64,000 nucleotides of DNA from Mesorhizobium sp. NZP2077 (GCF_013170805.1 NZ_CP051293.1:2982001-3046000), one strand, 5' to 3'; shown: positions 17,427 through 26,937, counted from the stretch's first letter. Numbers and translations: made by a program. Notes: generated from the sequence alone by a model not told the origin.

Positions 17427-18561
17427 CTTTCGATATCCTGTTCCACTGCTTGGTCCAGGCGTCCTCGTTGGTTGCCCAGTAGACGGGGTCGGCGAAGGTC
17501 AGCGCCTTCATCGTGCCCGTTTTGTCGAAGGCCGGCAGCTTCTCGATCTTCTCGGTGAGCTTGACCTTTGTCGGGTCGAGCGACGGCGGATAGCTCTGGC
17601 CCTCGGCAACCGCGATGGAGGTCGCCGGGTCGAGCATGAAGTTGATCAACTCCTCGCACTCGGCCATCGGCGAGCCTTTCAGGATCAGCATGTCCTCCAT
17701 CCAGGCATAGGAACCTGCAGGGTCGAGATAGCCGATCGGTGCGCCCTGGTCCTGCAAGGCGGCGACGCGGCCCGACCATGCGTCGGTGACCACGATCTCG
17801 CCCTTGGAAAGCAGGTCCATCAGCTCCGCGCCGGAACTCCAGAACTTCTTGGCGAGGTCGCGCGTCTCGCGCACCTTGGCCCAGATCGCGTCCATATCCT
17901 TGAGGTTGTTGGGGTCCTGTCCGGTGGCGAGCGCCGCGTACCAGACCCGGGTGGTCATGTCGTCATAGCCGCCGACCTTGCCGGCATATTTCTTGTCGAG
18001 CAGGAGCGCGGCACCCTTTTCCTTGGCTTCCTCGGGCGAGATCACCTTGGTGTTGTAGGCGATGCCTGTCGTGCCGTAGTCGTAAGGCACGGCCGAGAGT
18101 TTCGGCGTCAGCTTGCGGAACGGATCGATCATCGGCTGCAGCACATTGGCCATATTGGGAATGTTGGCCTCGTTGATCTCCGAGGTCAGGCCGCCATTCA
18201 CGTATTTGATGTAGTAATTGACGCCGGAGGAATGGATGACCTGGTAGTCGCCGGGCTTGGCGGTCTTGATCTTGGTGATAATCTCGTCCTCGTCGCCGAA
18301 CGTGCCCTGGACCACCTTGATCTTGGTCTTGGTCGTGTAGGGCTGGAAGGCATATTTGTCGATCGCATCCTGCACCGTGCCGCCCCAGCCGTCGAAGCGA
18401 ACCTCTTCGACCGCGGCGAGCGCCTGCCGCATCCAGGCCATGTCGAGGCCCACCGCGGCCGCCGCGGCGGCGCTCAGCGTCAGGAAAGTTCGGCGGCTCA
18501 GATCACCGTTTTGATATCTATCGTGCAGCCTTTCAAGCCGCTTTCCATTGGACAGTTTCAT
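17419..18561 (-). CDS. Extracellular solute-binding protein, polyamine-type ABC importer
   Basis: The 380-residue PotD-like protein carries a twin-arginine signal (LSRRTFLTLSAAAAAAVGLDMAW, RR at about residues 23-24). The mature protein has the family's N-terminal strand (VEEVRFDGWGGTVQDAIDKY), the AVPYDYGTTGIAYNT hinge region and the late EDMLILKGSPMAECEELINFMLDP segment. TAT export suggests folding before secretion. It captures substrate in the periplasm for the two permeases encoded upstream. Its start overlaps the permease stop as ATGA. The exact ligand cannot be fixed; polyamine is the family default. Confidence 0.9.
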   Translation of the reverse strand: MKLSNGKRLERLHDRYQNGDLSRRTFLTLSAAAAAAVGLDMAWMRQALAAVEEVRFDGWGGTVQDAIDKYAFQPYTTKTKIKVVQGTFGDEDEIITKIKTAKPGDYQVIHSSGVNYYIKYVNGGLTSEINEANIPNMANVLQPMIDPFRKLTPKLSAVPYDYGTTGIAYNTKVISPEEAKEKGAALLLDKKYAGKVGGYDDMTTRVWYAALATGQDPNNLKDMDAIWAKVRETRDLAKKFWSSGAELMDLLSKGEIVVTDAWSGRVAALQDQGAPIGYLDPAGSYAWMEDMLILKGSPMAECEELINFMLDPATSIAVAEGQSYPPSLDPTKVKLTEKIEKLPAFDKTGTMKALTFADPVYWATNEDAWTKQWNRISKGA

Positions 18562-19397
18562 CGTGCTTCCTCCTTGGGTTGGCCGCGTCTTTTCAATCTG
18601 GTCAGGCTTTGCAGGATCAGGCCGCCGAGCAGCGGTATGCCGACGGTCACCAGGATCATCACGGTGCCGAGCGCGTTGATCTCCGGGCTGATCGATATCT
18701 TGAGCATCGAAAGGATCTGGGTGGGCATGGTTTCCACGCCAGCCGGCCGCCAGAACAGGCTGGCCGAGGTGTTGTCGAAGGAGATGGTGAAGGCGAGCAA
18801 GGCGCCGCCCACCACCGCTGGGATCAGCAGCGGCAGCGTGATCTCGCGGAAGGACGAAAAGCGCGAGGCGCCGAGCGAGAGCGCCGCCTCCTCATAGACG
18901 CGGCGGATGCCGACCATGCGCGCCTGGGTGATCAGCACCACATAGGGCACCGCGAGCAGGATATGGCCGAGCACCAGCAACAGCATGGTCCGTGGCTGGT
19001 CGATCGCCTTGATCAGCACCAAGAGACCGACGCCGAGGATGGTCTCCGGTACCAGCGCCGGCAGGATCACCAGCGTGCTCAGCGCCTGCTTGCCACGAAA
19101 TTCGAAGCGCACCAGCGCAAACGCCGTGACGACGCCCATTGCCGTGGTGACGGCGGCGGTGACCAACGCGATCCACAGCGAGGTGCGGAAGGCGGCCAGC
19201 ACCTGCTCGTTGGCCATCAGCTTGCCGTACCATTGCAGGGAAAAGCCGGTCATCGGGAAGCCGCCGAACATCGAGGCGTTGAACGACAGGATCACCGTTG
19301 CCACGATCGGCGCGAACATGAAGATGTAGACGCAGAGTGTGACGAAGCCGGTCAGCCGCCAGGCCCATCTTCCTTCCTGCTTGCGCCTGGCTTTCAT
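18558..19397 (-). CDS. ABC transporter permease (PotC-like)
   Basis: The 279-residue inner-membrane protein has about six TM helices, beginning with LTGFVTLCVYIFMFAPIVATVILSF. It carries the EAA loop (EEAALSLGASRFSSFREITLPLLIPAVVGGALLAFTISFDN) that contacts the ATPase. It overlaps both neighbours by four bases (ATGA), indicating translational coupling. It forms the heterodimeric channel with the PotB-like protein. Confidence 0.92.
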   Translation of the reverse strand: MKARRKQEGRWAWRLTGFVTLCVYIFMFAPIVATVILSFNASMFGGFPMTGFSLQWYGKLMANEQVLAAFRTSLWIALVTAAVTTAMGVVTAFALVRFEFRGKQALSTLVILPALVPETILGVGLLVLIKAIDQPRTMLLLVLGHILLAVPYVVLITQARMVGIRRVYEEAALSLGASRFSSFREITLPLLIPAVVGGALLAFTISFDNTSASLFWRPAGVETMPTQILSMLKISISPEINALGTVMILVTVGIPLLGGLILQSLTRLKRRGQPKEEAR

Positions 19398-20272
19398 CCA
19401 CCAAGTCCTTTGACGATCTGCGACATGCCCATGTAGCGGGTGTAGACGGCGGCGAAGAAGCCGAGCACGACGAACAGCACGATCGAAAGCGTTGCGCCCA
19501 TCGGCCAGTTCAGCTCTCCCATGATGGTGTCGTAGATCAAATTGCCGAACAGCGCGTCGCGGCCGGAGCCGAGCAGCTGCGGCGTCACATAGCTGCCGGC
19601 GGCCAGCACGAAGCAGAGCAGCAGGCCTGCCGCCAGGCCGGGGAGGGACAGCGGAAGCGTGACCTCGCGGAACGCCTGCGCGCTGGTGCAGCCCATCGAG
19701 CGAGCGGCCGAAATCAGAGTGCGGTCGATGCCTTCAAGGCTGACATAGACGTTGAGGATCATGTAGGGCAGCAGGAAGTGCAGCATGCCGAGGATCACCG
19801 CGCCCTCGTTGTAAAGCATCGGCAGCGGCTCGTTGATTATCCCCAGTTTCAGCAGCGCGACGTTGATGACGCCCTGTTCGCCCAGAATGTTGATCCAGGA
19901 AAAGGTGCGGATGGTGAAGCTGATCCAGAACGGCACGATGAGCAGAAGCAATAGCAGCCATTTGTGCTTGAAGGTCGTGGCCCAGATGAAATAGGCCGGG
20001 AAATAGCCGAGCACCCCGCAGAGCACCGCCGTCATGGCGCCGACCCTCAGCGTCTTCAGGAGGAAGCCGGAATAATAGCTGTCGGTCAGGAATTCGTGCC
20101 AGTTCGCCGTCGTCAGCGCACTGGTTTCCACCCCGGCGGTGACGAAGGTGAAGAAGGTGTAGGCGGCCATCACCGCGATCGGCAGCACCAGGAAGAAGAT
20201 CAGCAGCAAGAACACCGGCGCGACCAGCATCCAGGCCAGCCGTGGATCATACAATGTCCATCGTCGTTTCAT
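19394..20272 (-). CDS. ABC transporter permease (PotB-like)
   Basis: The permease has about 292 residues and six TM helices (LVAPVFLLLIFFLVLPIAVMAAYTFF at the N-terminus). Its EAA loop reads ISAARSMGCTSAQAFREVTLPLSLPGLAAGLLL. It is the first gene of the transporter operon. The start may be ATG 20272 or GTG 20278; neither has a strong ribosome site. The gap to htpG upstream is 124 bases and should hold the operon promoter. Confidence 0.92.
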   Translation of the reverse strand: MKRRWTLYDPRLAWMLVAPVFLLLIFFLVLPIAVMAAYTFFTFVTAGVETSALTTANWHEFLTDSYYSGFLLKTLRVGAMTAVLCGVLGYFPAYFIWATTFKHKWLLLLLLIVPFWISFTIRTFSWINILGEQGVINVALLKLGIINEPLPMLYNEGAVILGMLHFLLPYMILNVYVSLEGIDRTLISAARSMGCTSAQAFREVTLPLSLPGLAAGLLLCFVLAAGSYVTPQLLGSGRDALFGNLIYDTIMGELNWPMGATLSIVLFVVLGFFAAVYTRYMGMSQIVKGLGG

Positions 20273-20396
20273 GAGCACCCGGTGCGCTCGCTTTGAAGCG
20301 CCTGTTTTGTTCCCGGGGCCAAGATTGGGTGATTGGAGGCTTGATGTCTACAGTCGGCGATTGAGCCAGTGTCGGGGACGGTCGGTCGGCACTGCC

Positions 20397-22283
20397 TCAG
20401 CCCTTCGAGATGCCGCGCGCGATCAGCCGGGCCAGACGCTCCGAAAATGCCCTGGCGTCCGCCGGCTTGTCGCCGTCGAGCACGCGCGCCTCGTCGTAGA
20501 GGAGGTGGGCGGCGTCGTCCTTAAAGGCCTGCTCGTCGTCGCCGAGGTTGGCGAGCGCCAGCACGCGCTCGTGCCTTGGATTGATCTCGAGGATGGGCTT
20601 GGCTGCCTTGTCGAGGCGGCCGGCGGCGTTCATCAGCCGCTCGAACTGCCGGTCGGGGCCGTGTTCGGGGGCGACAAGGCAGACGGCGCTTTCGGTCAGG
20701 CGGTCGGACGCCTTCACGTCCGAAACGGCATCGCCAAGCGCTGATTTGACGAAGGCCAGGAAGCTGTCGACCTCCGGCGTTACCACTGTCTCGGGCTTCT
20801 TGGCCTCGTCGAGCAGGGGAATGTCGGACAGCTCCGCCCCGCCCTGCGTGACAGACTTGAACGGCTTGCCGTCGAAGTCCGGCGCCATCGTCACCCAGAA
20901 GCTGTCGACCGGGTCGGTCAAGAGCAGCACCTCGATGCCGCGCGCCTTGAACCCTTCGAGCTGCGGCGAGGCTTCGAGCTGGGCGCGGTCGTCACCGGCG
21001 ATGAAGAAGATCGCCTTCTGGCCTTCCTTCATGGCGGCGACATAGTCGGCAAGGCCGCGCCAGCCTTCGCCCGATGTGGTCGAGTGGAAGCGGGCGAGCT
21101 TCAGCAATTGTTCGCGCCGCTCATGATCCTCGTAGAGCCCTTCCTTGAGAACGACGCCGAAATTCTCCCAGATTTTCGCATAGGCCTCGGCGTCGTTCTC
21201 GGCCAGCTTGACGAGGTCGCCGAGCACGCGGTTCGTGAGGCCTTTGCGGATCGAAGCCAGCAGCGGGCTTTCCTGGATCATTTCGCGCGAGACGTTGAGC
21301 GGCAGGTCGGCGGAATCGACCAGCCCGCGCACGAAGCGCAGATAGCGCGGCAGAAGATCGGCCTCGTCGGTGATGAAGACGCGGCGCACATAGAGCTTCA
21401 TGCGGCCCTTGCGGTCCTGGTCGAAGAGATCGAACGGGCGTGAGCCAGGCACGAAGGCGAGCACTGAATATTCCTGCCGTCCTTCGGCGCGAAAATGGAT
21501 GGTGGCGGCCGGCTCGTCATACTGGCCGGACAGGCCACGGTAGAAATCGGTATATTCCTCCGGCTTGATCTCGCTCTTCGGCCGGACCCAGAGTGCGGTG
21601 CCATCGGCAATGTCGCGCGCCTCGGCGCCGGGCTTTTCCACGAGCGTTATCGGCACAGGCACATGGCCCGACTGCGACTTGGCCAGTTGCTCGAGCTGGT
21701 AGGATCCGGTGTAGGAGACGGCGTCGTCCATCAGATGCAGCACGACGCGGGTGCCGCGCTTGGGTGCGGCGTCGAGCGGGGCGGGCGCGATCTCGTAGGA
21801 ACCCTTGCCGTCGGACGACCAGCGCCAGGCCTCCTCGCTCCCCGCCATGCGGCTGATGACGTCGACGCGGTCGGCGACCATGAAGGCGGAATAGAAGCCG
21901 ACGCCGAACTGGCCGATGAGCTGCGTGTCTTCTGTGCCGGCGCCGACGCGCTCGATGAAAGCGCGCGTGCCCGAGCGGGCGATGGTGCCCAGTGCCTCGG
22001 CCATATCGTCACGGCTCATGCCGATCCCGTTGTCCTCGACGGTGATCTCCTTGTTGTCCGCGTCAGCCGAAATCGAGATGCGCGGCTTGGGGTCGTCGCC
22101 CAGGAGCTCAGGATGGCTAACGGCCTCGAAGCGCAGCTTCTCGCAGGCGTCGGCGGCGTTGGAAATCAGTTCGCGCAGGAAGACGTCCTTATCGGAATAG
22201 ACCGAATGCACCATCATGTGCAGCAGCCGCGAAACATCCGCCTCGAACGCCCTGGTTTCGGTTGCTTTGGTGTCCGTCGTCAT
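20397..22283 (-). CDS. htpG: Molecular chaperone HtpG (Hsp90)
   Basis: The 628-residue protein is full length for HtpG. The GHKL ATPase motifs are LRELISNAADACEKLR (near residue 38), DNGIGMSRDDMAEALGTIARSGT (near 90) and GQFGVGFYSAFMVADRV (near 128). The middle domain has LPLNVSREMIQESPLLASIRK, and a C-terminal dimerisation domain follows. The ATG at 22283 follows GGGAA with 6-base spacing. It is a cytosolic stress chaperone and stands alone, upstream of the ABC operon on the same strand. Confidence 0.97.
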   Translation of the reverse strand: MTTDTKATETRAFEADVSRLLHMMVHSVYSDKDVFLRELISNAADACEKLRFEAVSHPELLGDDPKPRISISADADNKEITVEDNGIGMSRDDMAEALGTIARSGTRAFIERVGAGTEDTQLIGQFGVGFYSAFMVADRVDVISRMAGSEEAWRWSSDGKGSYEIAPAPLDAAPKRGTRVVLHLMDDAVSYTGSYQLEQLAKSQSGHVPVPITLVEKPGAEARDIADGTALWVRPKSEIKPEEYTDFYRGLSGQYDEPAATIHFRAEGRQEYSVLAFVPGSRPFDLFDQDRKGRMKLYVRRVFITDEADLLPRYLRFVRGLVDSADLPLNVSREMIQESPLLASIRKGLTNRVLGDLVKLAENDAEAYAKIWENFGVVLKEGLYEDHERREQLLKLARFHSTTSGEGWRGLADYVAAMKEGQKAIFFIAGDDRAQLEASPQLEGFKARGIEVLLLTDPVDSFWVTMAPDFDGKPFKSVTQGGAELSDIPLLDEAKKPETVVTPEVDSFLAFVKSALGDAVSDVKASDRLTESAVCLVAPEHGPDRQFERLMNAAGRLDKAAKPILEINPRHERVLALANLGDDEQAFKDDAAHLLYDEARVLDGDKPADARAFSERLARLIARGISKG

Positions 22284-22452
22284 TTCGATTTTCCCACGCT
22301 GTTCGTCCGCCTGTCGCGCCGGGGCGCAGGCAGGCCTTCCTTTCAACCATTTTTAGCGGTGCTGGCAACTCGGCAGGTGCCAGCACGACGACAATATTGT
22401 GACGGGATGGCAGGGTGACAAGAGGGGTGAGAACTGGGCGCCGGCGGCGAAA

Positions 22453-22487
22453 CTGCCAATCTCCCCCACGAGGGGGTGATCGGCAGC
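22453..22487. repeat. Nested hairpin of the CTCCCCC/GGGGG type
   Basis: Outer arms CTGCC/GGCAG enclose an inner CCCCC-acga-GGGGG stem within AATCTCCCCCACGAGGGGG. It lies between htpG and the exported-protein gene. It belongs to the same style of intergenic palindrome as 51640-51667 and 6760-6784. Confidence 0.5.
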
Positions 22488-22511
22488 GTCGGCGTCGCGC
22501 TCGTCTCGCGC

Positions 22512-23396
22512 CTACTTCCCGGCCATATGATCCGCCAGCGACTGCGCTTGGGCGAGGAGCGTCGGGAAGGCGGCATCCGCCGGCAGGCTCTTGCCCAGGC
22601 AGGCGCGGAAGTCGTTGTCGCCTTTCGTCCAAGCGGCGTTGGCGGCATCGGATGTGGTTTCGTCGCTCTCGTCGGTGGCCTGCTTGGCCAGTTTCTGGGC
22701 GGCGGCGTCGGCGGCGGTCCACACGGCGTCGCAGGCCGCGATCTTGGGGATGGCCGGTGTTGCGGGCGCTTCGGCGATCAGCACGCTGTTGCCCTTGACG
22801 ACCGTGACGACGACTTCCTGGTCGTAGTTCGGCCCGACATCCTGTGCCCAGCCGCCGAGCCGTGCGATCGCCATGTCGGCACCCTCGGGCGTCTTCAGCT
22901 TAAAGTCGAGCGTGCCGGTGAAGGCGGCGTCGCTGCCGATGGCCTGGGTGTAGAAGGCATCGAGCTTCAGCGCCGCGTCGAAGCTGGTGGGCAGTTTGAG
23001 ATCGGCGTCCGTTTCGGCGGCGCGTGACTGCAGCCAGCGCTCGACCAGCCCGCGCGTCGAGGCCACGATGCTGGGACCATCCTCGGTGCCGTGGCGCAGC
23101 CCGTCCAGCATGCCGAAGCCGACATCGGAGGAGCTGAGGCTCTCGAGGTTGATCGTGCCGGTTGCCGGAAAATCCTTGACCGTGAAGGGGCCGAGCAGGG
23201 CGTTGAGACGCGTTTCGAGATCGGCGCGGGCCTTTTCGTTGGCCGCATCCAGCGTTTCCACCGGGGTGTTGGCGCTGTCCATCGCCGCGATGGCCGCAAT
23301 CGCCTTGTCGCGCGCGGCGATATAATCGTCCTCGGGCGTGGCGGCGAAAGCCGCACTGCTCGCAAGTGCAAACATGACCGTCCAGACCAACCGCAT
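22512..23396 (-). CDS. Exported protein of unknown function
   Basis: The 294-residue protein has a signal peptide (MRLVWTVMFALASSAAFAA) and an Ala-rich, mostly helical N-terminal part (EDDYIAARDKAIAAIAAMDSANTP). A middle segment of mixed strands follows (LDFKLKTPEGADMAIARLGGWAQDVGPNYDQEVVVTVVKGNSVLIAE), with two Cys in the C-terminal third (IAACDAVW, DFRACLGKSLP). No domain is recognised. AAAGG lies 7 bases before the ATG. It is probably periplasmic. The 750 bases upstream are poor in genes. Confidence 0.75.
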   Translation of the reverse strand: MRLVWTVMFALASSAAFAATPEDDYIAARDKAIAAIAAMDSANTPVETLDAANEKARADLETRLNALLGPFTVKDFPATGTINLESLSSSDVGFGMLDGLRHGTEDGPSIVASTRGLVERWLQSRAAETDADLKLPTSFDAALKLDAFYTQAIGSDAAFTGTLDFKLKTPEGADMAIARLGGWAQDVGPNYDQEVVVTVVKGNSVLIAEAPATPAIPKIAACDAVWTAADAAAQKLAKQATDESDETTSDAANAAWTKGDNDFRACLGKSLPADAAFPTLLAQAQSLADHMAGK

Positions 23397-23749
23397 GACA
23401 GAACCTTTCTTCGTGGCGATCAACAGGCAAGGCAGCCATCGGGCAGCTTTGCGGCGATTGCGCGGCAGGAACCGTCGAGACGAAACATCTTCATCGGGGA
23501 GGCAAGCCAAGCGCCGTCATTAACCATCAGTTAACTATCCGTTCGCCTTTGAATCAAATTTGGCGGATATTGTCTTGGCCAAACGAGGCCGCCAAACCAG
23601 GCTGCTTGGGGGACCCGGAGAAGACAGCAATTTTCAGACTGGCGCGCCGTTTTCGGGAACGCGCGGCAGCTTGAACTCTAGAAAAGAAGCGACGGACCAC
23701 CGTCGCCTTGCGGGGAGGCGTCAGCATCATTCTTGATGAGGTCGCCAGA
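23397..23749. other. Intergenic, no gene seen
   Basis: I see no supported ORF here. A hairpin with arms GCGACGG/CCGTCGC lies at 23689-23706 without a following T-run. The AT-richer stretch around 23520-23575 (TTAACCATCAGTTAAC) could hold the promoter of the exported-protein gene. Confidence 0.5.
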
Positions 23750-24090
23750 ATGAAGATCGAAGATGCGATTACTGCTGTAACAGCCGAGGCCAGCGCTCTG
23801 TTGTCGTGCCTCGGTCAGCCCGGCAATCATGCGAGAGGCCGACCGGGAACACGCCAGGCAGATGCAGCTCGCCCTGATGCGGCGAAAGCATCGAGGCGCT
23901 CATCGATGACGGCCTGGAGGATGTCGCCGCGGAACATTTTGCCTCGCAATTCCATGGGCCGTCTCGGCTTGGCCTGGAGGCTTCTGCACGCTGCGGATGG
24001 CGTGGCGCACTGATCTCAGGCGAACACATCACCTTGAGCGTTGAATTGGGCAGAGCCACCAACGCCACGTCCTTACCGACAGTTTTCATA
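23750..24090 (+). pseudogene. Possible frameshifted gene remnant
   Basis: An ATG-led frame (MKIEDAITAVTAEASALLS) gives way to a second frame (AIMREADREHARQMQLALMRRK), and then to a third (IEALIDDGLEDVAAEHFASQ). Each piece is helix-like and protein-like, while the continuation of each frame is not. The pattern suggests one decayed gene with two frameshifts. The family is not recognised and the reading is tentative. Confidence 0.25.
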
Positions 24091-24122
24091 AAGCTACTGC
24101 GTGCAAGTCATTTCTTGTCCTC

Positions 24123-24148
24123 GGCAAGCGTCGCCGGCGACGCTTGCC
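24123..24148. repeat. 26-base perfect inverted repeat downstream of lysR
   Basis: Arms GGCAAGCGTCGCC and GGCGACGCTTGCC meet without a spacer, 5 bases past the stop codon of the minus-strand LysR gene. It could act as a transcript 3' hairpin, although no T-run follows. Confidence 0.5.
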
Positions 24149-24153
24149 GCGCG

Positions 24154-25044
24154 TCAGTCGCGCGATGCAGACAGTCCGGCGAGAAGTGGCGCGTACACGG
24201 CGAGCCTGCGCGATACGAATTCGGTGAAGAGCCGCACACGTTTCGTCTTGCGTGTCTCGCCCTGTGTGAGAAGCCAGAGCGTTCCGTACATGTGCAGGTC
24301 GGTACCCGGCACCCTCGCCAGCAGGGGGTCGGCATCGCCAATGAAGCACGGCAGTGTCGTCATTCCGAGCCCTTGCCGTACGGCAACGATCTGCGCCTCG
24401 CCGTCCGTGGTCCTGAACGGGACCCCCGTGGTGGGAACCTCGCGGGCCCAATCCGGGATGCCATGACTGCTTATCACGATCCAACGGAGGCGATCAGGCG
24501 CGCCAGCGCGCCACGCGGCTAGTCGATCCCGGGACATGTAGACGCTGCCGAACAGCTCCGGTCCCTTCAGGCCGTGAAGATTGAGCGGCAGGGTTTTGCG
24601 GTCGTAGACGACACGGATCGCGACGTCGGCCTCCCGGTTGGTCAGATTTGCCAGCTCGCCGGAGGATAGGATGTCCATCTCGATGTCTGGATGCAGACGC
24701 GCGAAATCGGCGAAGTCCGGCATGAGCAGGTGTGTCGCAAGGGTCGGAGCCAGCGTCACCCGCAGAAGCCCGCGCACGCTCTGGTCGCGCCCGAAGACGC
24801 GCGTCTCCAACTGGTACGACGACCCTTCCATCTGTTCCGCGAGCTCGAGGACCTCCTCGCCCGCGGCCGTCAGGCGGTAGCCCGAAGGCAGCTTTTCGAA
24901 CATCTGCGCCCCGAGGCGTTCCTCAAGCTGGGCGATGCGTCGCAGCACCGTCGCGTGGTTGACGCCGAGGCTTTTGGCGGCGGCCCGCACCGAGCCTCCG
25001 CGTGCGACGGCAAGAAAGTAGCGAACGTCATCCCAGTCGATCAT
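24154..25044 (-). CDS. LysR family transcriptional regulator
   Basis: The 296-residue protein has the LysR HTH at the N-terminus (DDVRYFLAVARGGSVRAAAKSLGVNHATVLRRIAQLEERLGAQMFEK). The effector domain runs from about residue 90 (GLLRVTLAPTLATHLLMP). The ATG at 25044 matches the family start MIDWDDVRYF. A palindrome CGCACC-GCGC-GGTGCG lies just upstream (25055-25070) and is a candidate autoregulatory site. It is divergent to the block of oxidoreductase genes from 25311 to 28776, the likely target. Confidence 0.9.
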   Translation of the reverse strand: MIDWDDVRYFLAVARGGSVRAAAKSLGVNHATVLRRIAQLEERLGAQMFEKLPSGYRLTAAGEEVLELAEQMEGSSYQLETRVFGRDQSVRGLLRVTLAPTLATHLLMPDFADFARLHPDIEMDILSSGELANLTNREADVAIRVVYDRKTLPLNLHGLKGPELFGSVYMSRDRLAAWRAGAPDRLRWIVISSHGIPDWAREVPTTGVPFRTTDGEAQIVAVRQGLGMTTLPCFIGDADPLLARVPGTDLHMYGTLWLLTQGETRKTKRVRLFTEFVSRRLAVYAPLLAGLSASRD

Positions 25045-25054
25045 GGTGCAATCC

Positions 25055-25070
25055 CGCACCGCGCGGTGCG
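25055..25070. promoter_or_regulatory. Palindrome upstream of lysR (candidate operator)
   Basis: CGCACCGC/GCGGTGCG is a perfect 16-base palindrome 10 bases upstream of the LysR start, in the divergent region before the SDR genes. A regulator-binding role is inferred from position only. Confidence 0.35.
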
Positions 25071-25310
25071 CCTTCCAAAGCCCTAAACTATCTGCAACCG
25101 GACAGGGCGGCCATCACAACACTTGTCGACGAGCGGGGTCCAATTCCGGCGGAACCTTATCGTTGCGGCTGCTGTTATAGCCGTACTGGATCGATTTCGC
25201 ACCACCGATGTGCGCGCTTCCTCACTCAACGACCGACCCGGGCAGACCCATCTTGGTGGTCTCGGGGCGTTCCCGAATGACCAAGGCGCAAGCCTGGAAG
25301 GATGCACGTC

Positions 25311-26045
25311 ATGACCAGATTGAATGGAAAGACCGCCGTCATCACCGGCGGCGCCACCGGCATAGGCCGCGCGGCGGCAAAGCGCTTCATCGAGGAGGGA
25401 GCCTTGGTCTTCATCTTCGGCCGCCGGCAGGAAGCACTTGACGCCGCACTGGCCCAGCTCGGGCCCAATGCCCGAGCGGTAAAGGGCTCGGTCTCTGATG
25501 AATCCGATCTCGACAGTCTTTACGCGGCGGTGAAGGCCGAGCGCGGAAGCCTCGATATCGTCTTCGCCAATGCCGGGGCGGGAAGCCCGCTCGCGCTCGG
25601 CAAGATCACCGCCGAGCACATTGACGAAACCTTCGACACCAATGTGAAGGGCACGATCTTCACGGTCTAGAAGGCGCTGCCGCTGATGGGCAAGGGCGGT
25701 TCGATCATCCTGACCGGGTCGAGCGCCGGCACCACCGGTGCTCAGGGATTCACTGCCTATAGCGCGAGCAAGGCGGCAGTGCGCAATCTGGCGCGGACCT
25801 GGGCGGAAGACCTGAAGGGCACCGGCATCCGGGTCAACGTATTGTCGCCGGGGGCGACGGCGACCGAACTCGCGAAGGAAGCGCTGGGCGAGGAGGGCCA
25901 GAAAGCCTACGGCGCGATGACTCCGCTCCAGCGCATGGCTGATCCGGCGGAGATCGCGGCGGTGGCCGCCTTTCTCGCATCGTCGGACAGCAGCTTCATG
26001 ACCGCCAGCGAAGTCGCCGTTGACGGCGGCCTGGCGCAACTCTGA
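25311..26045 (+). pseudogene. SDR oxidoreductase gene interrupted by one in-frame TAG
   Basis: The frame encodes a complete classical SDR: TGGATGIG, NAGAGSP, catalytic Ser in LTGSSAG, YSASK, and a C-terminal VAVDGGLAQL. It is broken only by TAG at 25668-25670. The intact paralogue at 26093 has FTVQKALP at the same place where this gene reads FTV-stop-KALP, so the TAG most likely arose from a CAG glutamine codon. GGAAGG precedes the ATG at 25311. No frameshift or other stop is seen, so the mutation looks recent. Amber suppression, a sequencing error or true loss are the alternatives. Confidence 0.85.
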
Positions 26046-26092
26046 CCCCGGCGCGATCCGCGTCAGGGCAACACAACCAAGGACAGAACATC

Positions 26093-26845
26093 ATGAAAAA
26101 ACTTGAAGGCAAAGTCGCAGTCATCACGGGCGGAAGCAGCGGGATTGGCTTGGCGACGGCCAAGCGCTTTGCAGAAGAAGGTGCACACGTCGTGATCGTT
26201 GGGCGACGCGAGAAAGTCTTACAGGAGGCCGCGGCCCTCATCGGGAGAAACGTGACAACAGTCGTGGGCGACGTCTCACGCCTGGAAGATCTGGACCGGC
26301 TCTACGCCACCGTGAAAGAGAAACATGGCCACATCGACATTCTGTTCGCAAACGCGGGCGCAGGGACAGTCGCGCCACTCGCGGCAGCCACCGAGGCCCA
26401 TTTTGACCAGACCTTCGATGTGAACGTGAAGGGGTTATTCTTTACGGTGCAGAAGGCCCTTCCCATCTTCAAAGACGGCGGATCGATCATTCTGAACTCT
26501 TCGGTCTCGAATGTGATGGGGCTGCCAGCGTTCAGCACCTACGCAGCAAGCAAGGCGGCTGTTCGCAGCTTCTCGCGGTCCTGGACGATGGAGCTGAAGG
26601 ACCGCAATATCCGCGTCAATACGATGAGCCCTGGCGCGATCGAGACTCCCGCCTTGGCGACAACGACCGGCCTTACAGCTGAGCAAGCCGAGCAGGCGGT
26701 CGCCCAGTTTGCTGCAGCGATCCCGATGGGTCGCAGGGGCAAGCCCGAGGAAATCGCGGCTGCCCTCACGTTCCTCGCCTCCGATGAAAGCTCCTACATC
26801 ACCGGTATAGATCTCGCCGTCGATGGTGGTTGGGCGCAGGTCTGA
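26093..26845 (+). CDS. SDR family oxidoreductase
   Basis: The intact classical SDR has 250 residues: TGGSSGIG at about residues 12-19, NAGAGT, catalytic Ser in LNSSVSN, YAASK and the final DLAVDGGWAQV. It is a close paralogue of the broken SDR immediately upstream (FTVQKALP versus FTV-stop-KALP), suggesting tandem duplication. AAGGA lies about 9 bases before the ATG. Codon use is a little less GC-biased than the surrounding core genes. The substrate is unknown. Confidence 0.9.
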   Translation: MKKLEGKVAVITGGSSGIGLATAKRFAEEGAHVVIVGRREKVLQEAAALIGRNVTTVVGDVSRLEDLDRLYATVKEKHGHIDILFANAGAGTVAPLAAATEAHFDQTFDVNVKGLFFTVQKALPIFKDGGSIILNSSVSNVMGLPAFSTYAASKAAVRSFSRSWTMELKDRNIRVNTMSPGAIETPALATTTGLTAEQAEQAVAQFAAAIPMGRRGKPEEIAAALTFLASDESSYITGIDLAVDGGWAQV

Positions 26846-26937
26846 GCCCGGCGGGGTCCCGTGGCAGGCCCTTCAGCCGCGCCAGTAGTGCCCCCGCCTC
26901 TCAGACTTTAGTTCCAATACAAGACAGGAGAAACATT

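Noticed and set aside
17311-18897. 528-codon plus-strand frame opposite the ABC transporter operon
   Set aside because: It is antisense to clearly recognised solute-binding and permease genes, with no domain of its own.
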